A stretch of 64,000 nucleotides of DNA from positions 1,158,501 through 1,222,500 of the forward strand of contig CM069769.1 of NCBI GenBank assembly GCA_036169595.1. Reading direction: 5' to 3'. The stretch's first letter is position 1; every line of letters starts with the position of its first letter. Of the stretch, positions 1 to 16,386 are shown piece after piece. The position numbers and the translations under genes were made by a program. The notes below the pieces were generated by a model. It was not told the origin of the DNA. It made no database searches and worked only from the letters and a program-made list of their open reading frames with translations. Source of the DNA: Dictyostelium firmibasis. Lineage: Eukaryota; Evosea; Eumycetozoa; Dictyosteliales; Dictyosteliaceae.

Positions 1-1598
1 TAAATGATTTAATAATATCCTTGACATTTCGAGGTTATTTTCTTGGAAAACAGTTTTTAACAATGGTGAATCAGTATCGGGGAATAATACTCTATCATTG
101 TAGTTTTTGAGAATATGTTGAACGATTTGGAAATTATTATTTGAAACTGCAGATATAAATATGGGTTGAAAATCTGTATTTGGATTACTTTGCATAATAG
201 CATTATCAACTTCTACTTCACTGAGAATGATTGACATGCATCTAATTGCCTTTTGTGAAAATATCGATGGGTAGAGTTCGTTTTTAACTCTTGGAATTTC
301 TATCGATTGTTTTATTTGATCCAATTCTTTGAAAAATAAATCGACCCTTTTTATATTTAAAAAGTAGGATAAACAATGGTCAACTAAATGTTTACTAAAA
401 ACAACTGAAAAAGGACTTATTGGTAATTTCAATTCATTATATTTTAATAGAGAAGATTTTAGTAAAACTAAAATCTCATCGAATGATGAATTACATAATG
501 TAGATAGAGTGATGTTCAAATTTTTTAAAGTTCTCAATATGTAAGGATATTCTCCTGTTCCTGTTACAATTGACGTTAAGAATGCTATATATCTATTATC
601 AACGATTGATAAATGTCTAAACAATGTTATAAACATTGATTCTTTTGTTTCCCTTAATAAAAGTTGAGCTTCAATATCAAACTGATTCTCTTTAAATAAA
701 CTGTGAACTTTCAAAAGTTGTTCCTTTGTCATATCTTTCATTGATATCAACATTTTATAAAGTTCGCATAATACAAAAGTAAAGAATTGTTTTTGCTTTT
801 CTCTTTGCTTTTCTATTTGGTACTTTTGTTTTTGCTTGATAATTTCATTTAACCAAAAGTTAATTGCTCCCACAATGTCACCAATACTTTGATTTGTTGA
901 TAGATATTCAATATCAAAATCCATATTATAGATTTTGGAATGGAAATTATCATTACATATTTTATTTCTATCACATTCAGTTATATCGAAATCACTGTAT
1001 AAAATCCAATTCAATGCCCATACATTTAATTGACTAATTGAATGATACAATAATTTAATTGTGGCCGTTTCAAACATTGAAAATTTAAAACCAATTCTAT
1101 CCAAACAATCATAATCTGGCTTTATAATTGTTATCTCTTTTAATAAATAATATAAAGCTACTTGAATTTCTGACTCATTTAAATTAATAGTGTTGTTATT
1201 GTTATTATTATTATTATTATTATTTTTTTTATTACAATTGTAAAAATTATAGATCATTGTAATAATTTCATTTAATGTTTGATACTGAAGAGATGGTATT
1301 TTAAACGTTTGAGGGTCACCATAAAAATGTGAAATGAGTAAAAAGTAATTTTCTAACACTTTAGAATTAACATTTATAACTGATGAAATAAATAATCTTT
1401 TCATTCTTAGTCTATCAGACTCTGATAATGGTATCAATTGATCAAGAGCATACTTTGCCATTTGAATTGATTTAAATTTTAAATGACCATCTTTTAATAC
1501 AGAGTATAAGTTTGATTTGATAATACATAAACTATTTTTACTATTTTTAATTGTATTTGAAAGCCAATCAATTGATTGTTCATTTAATATCATTGGTC

Positions 1599-1637
<39 letters not shown>

Positions 1638-2952
1638 CATTATTATTTCTATTTTGTAAGTTATTTTCGTTTTTAATTACGAATAGGAATGGTAAGACAG
1701 GATGGAATTCAAGTGGGAGTTGTAAAATTTGCATTTCGTTTTTTGGTATTACGAGGATTAGTTTATTATATAGAGTGGAGGCATTATTATTATGTAATAT
1801 AGAACGAATGATTTCAATGAAATCAAAAGGTGGAAAATTTGGTTCTGATCCAACTGAATAATATAATCTAATAAATTCTATCACCTGTTCTGGGTTTTTA
1901 TAAACATAGTCTATTGGTGCTATAATTTTAAATCCATCTCTACCGTTACTATTATTGGTGTTGGTGTTGGTGTTGTTATTGTTGTATTTAACACTATTAC
2001 TAAATGAATAAATATCATGTTGTTTCTTTCTTTTATCTTGGGTTTGTGATTGAAAATAATTATTTCGAATTAAAAATTTTAAAGCATTTATACTGTATTT
2101 TTTAATTGAATACTTATAAACTAAACCAAATTCATGATTTAAACCCTCAATTGGTTCATCATATTTTTCTAAATAATGGTCGTAAAAAAAAATGAATTCT
2201 TTTTTATTTCTATCATCACTATTATTATTATTATTATTATTATTATTGCTATCATCATTATTATTATTACTATTATTATTATCATTAAGACCTAAAAGAA
2301 TGAATTTTTTTAAATCTTTTAACCATATATCTACATCACTTTCATAGTTGTTATAAAAATTATAACCATCCAATTGGCTCTCTTGTATTTGCTGTTTGGT
2401 TTGTTGTTTTAATAATGATTTTTTAATTTCAATTGAAAATGCATCATCGAATAAAATATATCTGAGTTGTCTTGGTGAAAATGACAATTGATAATTATTC
2501 TTTTTACACAAAAATAGCTCAATGGCATATGGATTACTGGTTTCAATTGATGTTTCTATTAAATCTTTTATTTCAAATTCATCTCTTCTATAATCCATTA
2601 ATAATTTTAATAGCTTTTTAAATATTTTAATTTGATTTTCTTTTTTAATTTCTTCCTCGATCGTTGTTGTTTTCATCATTGTCTTTGTTGAAGCCATTAA
2701 GAAAAATTTTGTTATTGAAGACTTTTCAAAATGAATAATATCATTAAACTTTATTTTGTTTTCTATTAATGAATACAAGTTTTGTTGTAACATCCAATCG
2801 AATGAATAAATATTCTTTAATTTGATTCTATTTAAAACATGATACTTTTTATAATCTGTATAATGTATTTCAGTGATTTCAATTTGTTCTAATATCTTTC
2901 TAAATAGATATACATTTCTAATAACTTTCCAAAATAACAATTCAGTAGCCAT
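1..2952 (-). CDS. Large ankyrin-like protein, Dictyostelium-specific family (3' end outside window)
   Basis: A single frame is open from the ATG at 2952 down to base 1, giving 984 codons with no stop, so the C-terminus lies beyond the window. It begins MATELLFWKVIRNVYLFRKI, which resembles the N-terminus shared by a large amoebal family of long helical, often ankyrin-containing proteins. The body is Leu/Ile/Lys-rich and helical. It has three Asn tracts, from ATT triplets near 1201-1225, 1600-1640 and 2220-2285. The last visible part, encoded at about 1-180, reads like degenerate ankyrin repeats (PIFISAVSNNNFQIVQHIL, then PLLKTVFQENNLEMSRILL). No signal peptide or membrane helix is apparent. 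Function is unknown; a scaffold role is only a family-level guess. Confidence 0.8.
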
Positions 2953-3167
2953 TTTTGGTTTTATTCATCTTAACAAAAAAAAAAAAAAAAAAAAAAAAAT
3001 TTAATAAAAAAAAAAAAAAAAAAATTTAGTAAATTTTTAAGAAAAGATAAAAATGAAATTTCTCAAAAAAATTTAATTTAAAATTTTTTTAAATAGGTAT
3101 AATTTGTTTCGTTTATATGTTTTTATTTTATTTTATTTTTATTTTCAAAATTTAAATATCAATTTTA

Positions 3168-3207
<40 letters not shown>

Positions 3208-3539
3208 CACATATCATTTTTTAATTTAAAATAAAAAAGTAAAAAAATGAAAAAAAATAAAAAACATTTGGCCCAAACTGTTCAAAATTTTAATTTTTTT
3301 AAAAAAAGTTTATCAGTTTCCACAAAAAAAATAAAAAAAAATAAAATAAAATAAAATTAAAATAAAGTAAAAAAATAAATAAAAAAAAATAATAATAAAC
3401 TTTTAAAAAGAGGAATGCATTCATTATAACATAATACCCAACATAATTAAAAAAAATATAAAAAAAACAAACAAATAAATAATAATAATAATAGTAATAA
3501 AAAAAAAAAAAAAAAAAAAAGTAATAATAGTAAATAAAA
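2953..3539. other. Intergenic region between divergent genes
   Basis: A/T-only style spacer with long A and T runs (for example 2975-3025 and 3173-3202). It must hold both promoters for the flanking divergent genes. No gene, RNA or distinct motif is visible. Confidence 0.6.
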
Positions 3540-6212
<2,673 letters not shown>

Positions 6213-6431
6213 AATAAATAAATAAAATTTAAGATAGAAAAAACTAAATAGTAAAAAAAATAAAAATAAAAATAAATAATAAAATGAAAATTATCTCTCG
6301 TTTTTGCAATTTTTTTCACTTTTTTTTTTTTATTTTTTTTTTATATTTTTTTTTTTTCGAAATTTTTTTTTATTTTTTTTCATTTTCACCTTTCATTATC
6401 AGCGTTGATCAATCATCATATAAAATTTCTG

Positions 6432-6462
<31 letters not shown>

Positions 6463-6537
6463 TAGAACTATTGTACATATTAATAATAAATAGATTATTA
6501 AAAAAAAAAAGAACAGTAATATATTAGGAGCACAAAA
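6213..6537. other. Intergenic region
   Basis: T-rich spacer between two co-directional genes. It ends in the A-rich leader immediately before the ATG at 6538. Nothing else is visible. Confidence 0.6.
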
Positions 6538-8732
<2,195 letters not shown>

Positions 8733-9091
8733 ATTTAAAATAGTTTTTGGAAAAAAAAAAAAAAAAAAAAAAAAATATATATTAAAAAAAAAAGTAATAA
8801 AAAAAAAAAAAATTAAAAAATAAAATAAGAAAAATAATTTAGTAATATATTTTTTTTTTTTTTTTCATTGCAAACGATTGGTTGCATTTTTGGCCAATTT
8901 TATTTTTTTTTTCATTTTTTTTCATTTTATTAATTTCATTTTATTTTTTCATTAATTTTTTTTTTTTTATTTTTTTTTATTTTTTTTTATGTTCACACAC
9001 GAAAGGAAAAGATAGAAATAAAGAAAGAGATAGAAAGAAAGAAGAGAGGGAGAGATATAGGTGAAATAATAAATAATAATAAATTTAAAAA
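8733..9091. other. Intergenic region
   Basis: Poly-A and poly-T rich spacer. A purine-rich GAAAG/GAGAGG stretch at 9003-9060 probably forms the 5' leader of the next gene. No other feature is seen. Confidence 0.55.
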
Positions 9092-9851
9092 ATGTCGGCA
9101 GTACAAGCAATTATAACAACAGAAAAAGTATTACAAGCATTTATAGCATTTTCTACCAATTTATCAGTTATACCGGTTGTATATCATTGTTTAAAGAGAG
9201 GAAGTGCCTATGAAGGTATTGTTGGTATTTCATGCGCATTAGCATCGATGATGTATCACGTTGGTGAAGTGTTTGAAAATACATGGTGGTTTAAATTATC
9301 AGGTATGACATCAGGTCAATGGCATAGATTGGATAATGTTTTCACTATCTTAACATTCCAAGCATTATGTTTCTTTTTAATGGATATTCAAAGTCAGCAA
9401 ACCATTGAACTATTACGTTGGTCATTTTTGGTTATTACATTGTATTGTCAAGAACGTGCACCATGGCAAATTGAATTCACAATTATCCCAATTGTTTCAA
9501 CATTGATCCTTTTAATCATTCGTCATTCTATACGTAGAAAAATTCCAGATTGGATAAAAACAAAATTTTTCTTATATGGTTTTGGTTTCTTTGGTGTTGC
9601 TGCTTTCTTTTTCGCTCGTGGTTTAGATGATAATAACGATTATCTTCGTATCAATCATGGAGTTTGGCATTTCTTTATTGGTATTTCATTTTATTTCATT
9701 TTCCTTTCAAAAGAAAAATTAAATGAGAAAAACCTTTTACATGTAAGTTTTATTTTTTGTTTTTGCTTCATCACAATAGTAATTATAAAAAAAAAAAAGA
9801 AAAAAATTAATAACATTTTATTTTTATTATTTTTTTTAGAAAAACTTTTAA
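9092..9851 (+). CDS. TMEM8/CREST-superfamily seven-helix membrane protein
   Basis: Exon 1 is 9092-9742 and a tiny exon 2 is 9840-9851 (KNF-stop), giving 220 residues and ending just after the last helix. Seven hydrophobic segments fill the protein. The CREST hydrolase signature is complete: S52-x3-H56 (SMMYH), D81 (WHRLDNVFT) and H189-x3-H193 (NHGVWHFF). The superfamily includes alkaline ceramidases, PAQR receptors, Per1/PGAP3 and TMEM8/PGAP6, and these residues bind a metal for lipid or amide hydrolysis. Overall pattern and length are closest to the TMEM8/myomaker-type (DUF3522) members. It lacks the large extracellular part of TMEM8A. A membrane lipid hydrolase is the likely activity; the substrate is unknown. 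Confidence 0.8.
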
Positions 9852-10812
9852 AAATACAAAAAAACAAAATAAATAGGAATTAAAAAAAGAATAAAAATAA
9901 TAAAAATTGTAAAAATAATATTTAAAAAATTAGATTTTTTTATTTATTTAGATTAATTTTAAAAAACAAATAATTCGCCCTGAATAAGAGAATATAAAAT
10001 TTGTTTCTGGTTGTATGTGAAAAAACTTATGCAATTTTAAAAAAAAAAAAAAAATTAGTATTGATAAAAAAAGAATTAATAATTTACCATAATTATTACT
10101 GCTTTAAGCAACTTTTTTCTGTGGGATATTTTTATGAAAACTTTTTTTCTATTATTTAATATTAGGTTTTGGGATTATCAAGTTTTTTTAAAATTTTGCG
10201 AAAAAAAGAAAAAATAAAAAATGCATTTGGGAAAAGGGGTTTTCACATAAAAAAAAAGATAACGAACAAAAATAAAAAAAAATAAAAAAATAAAATTTTT
10301 TTTTTAAAACAAATAATTCAAAAATATATTAAAAATAAACAAAAAACAAATAAATAAATTAAAAATAATATAAAATATGGTAAATAAATAAAAAAAAATA
10401 AGAAATTTAGTTTTGGTATCAAATCTTTTTCGCATTAAATTTTGCAAAAAAAAAAAAAACAGTTGAAAAAAAAAATAAAAAAAAATAAAAAAATAAAAAA
10501 ATCATTTTCTTTCTCATCCAAATCAGAAATCACAACTTTTATACAGTTTTGTTATTATTTTATTTTTATATATTTTTTTTTAAAAAAACAAAAAAAAAAA
10601 AAAAAACAGCCACAAAACACATTAGCACTTTTCTTTTTTTTCATTTTTTTATTTTTTTATTCAAACACATTGGTATCTTAATTTTATTTTATAAATTTAT
10701 TTAATAAATTTATTTATTAATTTATTTTATATATTTATATTTATATATATATATATATATATATATTTTATTTAATTTAATTAAAAAGATAAATATTTAA
10801 TATTTTAAAAAA
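9852..10812. other. Intergenic region
   Basis: A long spacer of A/T runs with a few less biased patches (9975-10015, 10105-10175, 10218-10250). A (TA)n stretch at about 10740-10765 lies just upstream of the lipase start. No gene is recognisable. Confidence 0.55.
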
Positions 10813-11778
10813 ATGAATAGTAGTAATAATAAAATGATCAAATCAATAATTTCGTGTATAATAATTTCATTTTTAATGGCAAATCTATGTAATGGTATTA
10901 ATATAAAAGGTGACGAACAAAAACAAGTGAATGTAATGAATTCACTACCAACGTTCCCTTATGATCAAGAGATAGCCGAAAGCTTTGTTCAATATGCATA
11001 TGCTGCATATTGTTATGGACCAGATATTCAAAATTGGAATTGCACAACTTGTAAAAACATACCTGGCTTTAATATAATATCAGCAATTTTTAATATTACA
11101 ACCAACACTCAAGCTTACGTTGGTTACACAAATAATCAAGTAATTGTCTCTTTTCGTGGTTCTATGGATGTTGGTTAGTATTAAATTTATTCAGTTTATT
11201 TTAAATCACCCAAATAGTTATTAACCAATAATCAATGAATAAATGAATTAATGAATAAATCAATCAATGAATTAATTAATGAATTGACCAATTAATCAAT
11301 CAATTATTTAATTGAAAAAAATAAACAATGAAATAAATAGATTCTTGGATTACAAATTTCAAATTTTTAGAAACTATATACCCACCTTATCCACAAGCTA
11401 AAGTTCATGATGGTTTTTATAAGGGTTGGGCTGTAAGTATTAATAGTTTAATTGGAGAAAAGGAAATAAAAAAAAAAGAAAAAAAGAAAAAGAAAAAAAT
11501 TAACTTAACCTAAATAAACAATTTTAAAATTATAGTCAGTTAGTAGTCAAGTTAAATCATCAATAGATATGGCATTGGCAAAATGTGGATCAAATTGTCA
11601 ACAAATCTGGGTTGTTGGTCATAGTTTAGGTGCAGCATTGGCAACATTATGTGTCGCAGAAGTTCAAGGATGGTATACATTACCAGCATATTCCTATACA
11701 TATGGTTCACCTCGTGTTGGTGATTCAAATTTCGTTGAATATTTCAATCAAATTCATAAGAATAATTATCGTGTTGGT

Positions 11779-11810
<32 letters not shown>

Positions 11811-12075
11811 CTCTCAAAAGAAATTACAATTGGGAAGAAGTCATACTAATAAAAGTAATGATTCATTAGTTAATCAACATGATTTGGTTCCACATGTACC
11901 AATGGAAGGCTTATTAGATTATCATCATGTTCCAACAGAAGTATATTATCCCACCAATACCACATACATCGTTTGTAATGATAGTGGTGAGGACCCAATA
12001 TGTTCAGATTCCGTTATAGGTTTAAGTATTTATGACCATCTCCATTACTTTGGAATTCCTTGTTGTTGTAAATAA
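10813..12075 (+). CDS. Secreted class 3 (fungal-type) lipase
   Basis: Four exons, 10813-11173, 11341-11432, 11536-11776 and 11870-12075, give 299 residues. A signal peptide is visible (IKSIISCIIISFLMANLCNG). The lipase_3 alpha/beta-hydrolase core follows: FRGS oxyanion strand, WITNFKFLET, HDGFYKGW, then the nucleophile elbow VVGHSLGAAL with catalytic Ser181. Asp236 (NQHDLVPHVP) and His288 (DHLHYFG) complete the triad. Several Cys residues and N-glycosylation sites suit secretion or a lysosomal location, where it would cleave triacylglycerol or phospholipid esters. Intron 1 uses a GTTAGT donor. Intron 3 (11777-11869) is 93 nt, in frame and stop-free; splicing it out restores the family pattern YRVVNQHD, so I treat it as an intron. 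Confidence 0.87.
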
Positions 12076-12606
12076 AACTCCTATAAGTGAAATAATATTC
12101 ATTTTATAGAAACCTATCAAATTGATAACGTTTTTTTAAATAGAGTGCTCTATCAATTTCACACTTTTTTTTTTTTTTTTTCAAAATTTATTCACAATTC
12201 AAATTTACAAAATTGGACTTTGTAATGGTGATGGATGTAAATTATTTAAACATAACCATCATTATAACAATAATATTGATGTTTATTTTTCAAACTTTGA
12301 TGTTTTAAGTTAGAAAAAAAAAAAAAATACCAATTTCGTGTGTGAATTACATTTAAAAAAAAATATAAAAAAGAAAAATTAATACCATATTTTAATTTTT
12401 TTATAATAATTTTTATTTATTGTAAACACAGATTTGGTAAAAAAAAAAAAATGTTTATTTGTAGTCTACATTTTTATAAAAAAAAAAAAAAAAAAAAAAA
12501 AATATATTCACACCCCCAGACTACAAACAAATATATTTTTTTATGTCATTCTTTTTATTATTTTCTTCATTTTTTTCTTTGTATTTCAAATTATATAATT
12601 TAAAGA
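12076..12606. other. Spacer with a decayed psi-gene fragment and promoter of the first psi gene
   Basis: Around 12209-12300 a stretch with GTAATGGTGATGGAT followed by ACAATAATATTGAT and TTTTTCAA matches the exon 6/intron 6 junction of the psi genes downstream, so it looks like a dead psi piece. A CACACCCCCAGACTACAAAC box lies at 12509-12528. An inverted partner reading TATTTGTAGTCTACA is at about 12457-12471. Confidence 0.45.
12508..12528 (-). promoter_or_regulatory. CA-rich/G-box-like element upstream of first psi gene
   Basis: TCACACCCCCAGACTACA, about 80 bp before the ATG at 12607. It is the inverse of the TTTGTAGTCTGTGGGTG element found at a similar distance before the other two psi genes. 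The core resembles the CACACCCAC-type sites bound by G-box binding factor (GBF), the regulator of post-aggregative Dictyostelium genes. Confidence 0.45.
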
Positions 12607-14840
12607 ATGAATCTACATATTAAATTCTCACTGTTTTTTATATTTTTAAATCTCTTTACAAAAATTGGTAAATATTGCAAGTATTGTAAAAGATAAGCTT
12701 TTTTTACTAATAATACATTTTTTTATAAAAAAAAGTCTTTTCAGCTAGACTCTATTATTATGACACAAATGAAATTAGAAACCCAGATTTTGATATGGTA
12801 ACCTTTTTTTTTTTGCGTAAAAAAATAATAAAAAAAAAATTAATATTAAATATTTTTTTTATAAAAAAAGGATTTAGTTCCAGATAATACATACAATTCC
12901 GATGTTGTACCTACGATTTCTTATGTGAGCCCAGCATTAGGTTATGGTCTTAAATATCCTTATGGTGATAACCCAACATATGATGGGACTGATACATATT
13001 TATTGGTAAATTTTTATTTATTATTGCAAGAAGAAAATAAGATTAAACTATTTCTTTTTTTAAAGATTTTAAACTAAAATCAATACTATTTTATTTTAAA
13101 ATAGATTAACAACCAAACAACATTTAATAAATGGAGTTTTGATGATGATCCACAATATAATTCTGTAGGGGAAGGTAGTTTTTATATTGAAAAAAAGTTT
13201 TACAGTGACCATTTTTTCCCAGGTAATTATAATTTTTTTTGATCAAAAAAAAAAAAAAAATACCAAACAAACAAAAAATATTAAATAGTTCTTTGACTAA
13301 AAAAAATTAAAACAGTTGATGATTTAGGATTTGGTAATGAAGGGGCCGATCATAATTATAAATGGTGCGTTGGCATTGAACTATTTACTAGATTCTATAA
13401 ACTAGAGGCACCATTTAAGGTGCGTGTGTCTCATTCTGATGATTTATTCTTTTACGCTAATGGAAAGTTATTATATTCATACGTTGGAATAACAGAAAGG
13501 GAAAGTGTTACATTTAATTATAATGATTTTTATTTTCCAGGAGGAGAAATACAAACAGTGATTTTTAACTGTAATAGAAAATTTAGACCTGGATATCATC
13601 TCTTTGAGTAAGTGTTTTAATAACCTCTTGGCCATTAAATAAACAGATAATAGAATACTAATTAATTTAATAACAAAATAAATAGGATAGATGCTGATTA
13701 TAGAATTGATTGCCAATTTTTTGATATATGTGGTACTTGTAATGGTAATGGTTCAAGTATGTAATTTTTTATTAAAAATATATATAAATATAACTATAAT
13801 TAATATCAATAATATTCATGTTTTTACTTATTTTATTAAAAAAAGCATGTATATGTAATTCCAATTGGTGTAGCAATGATGAATACCTTTGTTTAAAGAG
13901 AGATTGTATTGATCAATTTAATTGTAGGGAGTCGGATTTGAATTGTACTGAAGAATACCCAGACAACAAATGTATTGCTCAATCGTGTCAGTTGTTTGGT
14001 GGTTGTACTTCTATTTCATGTGATGATCATCATCCTTGTACAATAGATTCTTGTGTTCCGGCTATAGGTTGTATCCATGTATTGATTCCAAACTGTATTC
14101 CATGTGATGATGTTGGATGTGTGACTACAGATCTATGTGAGCCACAAGAATGTGACCCACTAGTAATGGGTGCATGTGTTACCAAACCAATCAATTGCAC
14201 TCATATCAATCCATGTATTATAGGTACATGTAATTCGACAGATGGTCAATGTACTTATGTTGAAATTATTGATTGTGGCTCATCAAGTTCCATTGAATCT
14301 AGTGAAGAGACAACTACAACAACTTCAACCACCGCTTCAACCGCTTCGACAACCGCTTCAACCACCGCTTCAACAACCGCTTCAACAACCGCTTCGACAA
14401 CTGCTTCAACAACTGCTTCGACAACTGCTTCAACAACTGCTTCAACAACCGCTTCAACATCCGAAACAACCGGTTTGACAACTTCAGTTAGTACAACTTC
14501 AACTTTAGGAACAACATTATCTTCAACTTTAGGAACAACGTTATCTTCAACTTTAGGAACATTATCTTCAACACTATCATCTACATCAACTTCAACATCA
14601 TCAACATCAGGCCTTACAACATCATTACCACATGACCCATGTGCAAACAGAAAATGTGGAAAAGGTGAACGTTGTTATAATGTTAAAGAAAGGGCAATAT
14701 GTGTTAAAACAAACTGTTTATCATGTGAAGATTTAAACTGCCAATCACAAGGTTTAAAATGTATCTCATTCAAACTTGATAAACTTCCAAATGATTTATG
14801 TAATGATTGTTGTGAATATGGTGCTACATGTTCCCATTAA
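12607..14840 (+). CDS. psi-family secreted PA14 protein, copy 1
   Basis: Seven exons: 12607-12667, 12745-12797, 12871-13005, 13105-13222, 13316-13607, 13686-13756 and 13846-14840 (574 residues). The exon 2 acceptor could instead be nine bases upstream in frame. It has a signal peptide (LFFIFLNLFTKIG), then a PA14-type lectin/adhesion domain over exons 2-5 ending FNCNRKFRPGYHLFE. Next is a Cys-rich region of repeated CxxxxC units (CDDHHPCTIDSC, CTHINPC) typical of dictyostelid psi and prestalk proteins. A Thr/Ala/Ser linker built from 12-bp repeats (TTAS) and a C-terminal Cys module (KCGKGERCYN...CCEYGATCSH) follow. psiA is known as a secreted prespore-inducing factor; this copy's role is inferred from family. 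I cannot tell which psi letter it carries. Confidence 0.85.
14328..14464 (+). repeat. Coding minisatellite for Thr-Thr-Ala-Ser
   Basis: About ten degenerate 12-bp units (ACAACCGCTTCA) in the last exon of psi copy 1. The other two copies have a different Ser/Thr linker, so the array arose or was lost after duplication. Confidence 0.85.
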
Positions 14841-14870
14841 AATTAAATAAGTTAAAAATAATCTAAAAAA

Positions 14871-14982
14871 ACATTTCAATATTCAAAAATTAAAAGTTTT
14901 CTATTAAAAATATTTCAAAAAAGAATTAATTTGTGTACATAAATGATAAATGTAAATTAAAATTCATTATTATTTATTTTAG

Positions 14983-14985
<3 letters not shown>
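14871..14985 (+). repeat. psi 3'-flank repeat, copy a
   Basis: Starts ACATTTCAATATTCAAAAAT and runs to AAATTCATTATTATTTA. It recurs almost exactly at 15411-15515, and its first 60-70 bases follow psi copies 2 and 3 at about 18710 and 22298. Confidence 0.85.
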
Positions 14986-15014
<29 letters not shown>

Positions 15015-15410
15015 GTATTATTGTTACTATTACCTATTATTATTATTACTATTATTATTATTAGTATTGCTATTATTAATATTATTGTTATTATTAGTAT
15101 TGCTATTGTTATTAATACTGCTTCTTTTTACTTTGTTTTTATATTGTCTACATTTTAAATTATCTAAAAAAAAGTAAAAAAAAAATGAAAAAAAAAAAAG
15201 TGAAAAAAAAAAAGTGAAAAAAAAAAAATAATAGAATAATAAATAAAATAAATTAAAATAAAATAAAAATGAATTTTACATAAATAATATTAAATTTATA
15301 TAGTTAATTTTAAAAAGGGAAAAAAAAAATCACTAACATGTGTAGTGAAATTTTTTTTTTTTTTTCACTAAGAGCTGTAGTGTATTTTTTCATATAATAC
15401 CCTACAACAC

Positions 15411-15515
15411 ATTTCAATATTCAAAAATTAAAAGTTTTCTATTAAAAATATTTCAAAAAAGAATTAATTGTGTACATAAATGATAAATGTAAATTAAAAT
15501 TCATTATTATTTATA
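15411..15515 (+). repeat. psi 3'-flank repeat, copy b (no gene attached)
   Basis: Direct repeat of 14871-14985 with only a base or two different, but no psi coding sequence precedes it. This suggests a psi unit was deleted here or the flank alone was duplicated. Confidence 0.85.
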
Positions 15516-15657
15516 TTAAATTTAAAATTTAAAATTTAATAATAATTTTAATTTAATTTTGGTTTTTTAATTTTTTTTAATTTAAAATTTTTTTAAATTT
15601 TAAATGTTTATTAACCTCAGCTTATATAAGATATATTTTTTTTTTTTTTTTTTATTT

Positions 15658-15980
15658 TTTGTTTTTCACATTGACATTTATAAATATTTAAAACATTATA
15701 AAATAAATTATCTAACAAATAACAATAATAAAAATAAATAAATAAATAAAAATAAGGACGAAAATAATGTAAACAATCATAATTACAGAGACTAAAAAAT
15801 CATTATTAAGAAAACTATTCCATTATTAATATATAAGGTGATGAAAATGAAATAAAAAACATCGATCCATCAAATAATATAAAGGTGGTAATCAAAAACC
15901 AATGTTTCAATTTTAATATGGGGTATGTTTTTTTCGTTTATTTTTTTAATTTTGAAAATATGGAATATATGCTGTGGGTA
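15658..15980 (+). repeat. psi upstream module, copy a
   Basis: A block of about 320 bp running from GTTTTTCACATTGACATTTA through AAGGACGAAAATAATGTAAA to ATATGCTGTGGGTA. It matches 19266-19621 except for small indels, and its first part matches 22892-23008. It lies 400-700 bp upstream of each psi ATG and includes a TGTGGGTA box. No open frame is conserved, so it is more likely regulatory or a duplicated relic than coding. Confidence 0.75.
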
Positions 15981-16253
15981 TGAGTTAATAGTTTTTTTAT
16001 TTTTTATTTTTGTGATATTAATTTTTTTTAATTTAATTAAAATCATTCATCCAAATGTTTAAAAAAAATTGGGGTTACATTTTTTTTTTTACCCACAACA
16101 AAAGTGTGTTTGTAAATTAAAAAAATTATGTAAAAAATTAAAAAAAAAGTAAATAATAAAAAATTTTATAATATCAATTTTTTTTTATCATGTTGATGTG
16201 AATATAACTTTTATTTCCATTGTCTTTTTACTTAATAAATTATGGCTGGAAAA

Positions 16254-16271
16254 TTTGTAGTCTGTGGGTGA
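16254..16271 (+). promoter_or_regulatory. G-box-like element upstream of psi copy 2
   Basis: TTTGTAGTCTGTGGGTGA, about 115 bp before the ATG at 16387. It is conserved in copy 3 and inverted in copy 1, and resembles GBF-type TG-rich sites. Confidence 0.45.
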
Positions 16272-16386
16272 ATAAATAATTTTTTTTTTTTTTCGATACA
16301 TTTTTTTTTTTTTTTCTGATACATTTTTTTTTTTCATTATTACATTTTTTTTTTTTCATTTAATTATAACTGCTCTTTAAAGTAAA

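Larger units (their letters stand above)
14841..16386. other. Spacer between psi copies 1 and 2, built of duplicated blocks
   Basis: Contains an ATT/AGT-rich patch (about 14980-15115), a second copy of the psi 3'-flank block (15411-15515), the upstream module shared with psi copy 3 (about 15658-15980) and a TTTGTAGTCTGTGGGTG element (16254-16270). No protein-coding gene is visible. Confidence 0.6.

Noticed and set aside
14328-14464. Regular 12-bp repeats considered as a CRISPR-like array
   Set aside because: They are contiguous, lack spacers and encode a TTAS linker in frame in a eukaryotic secreted protein.
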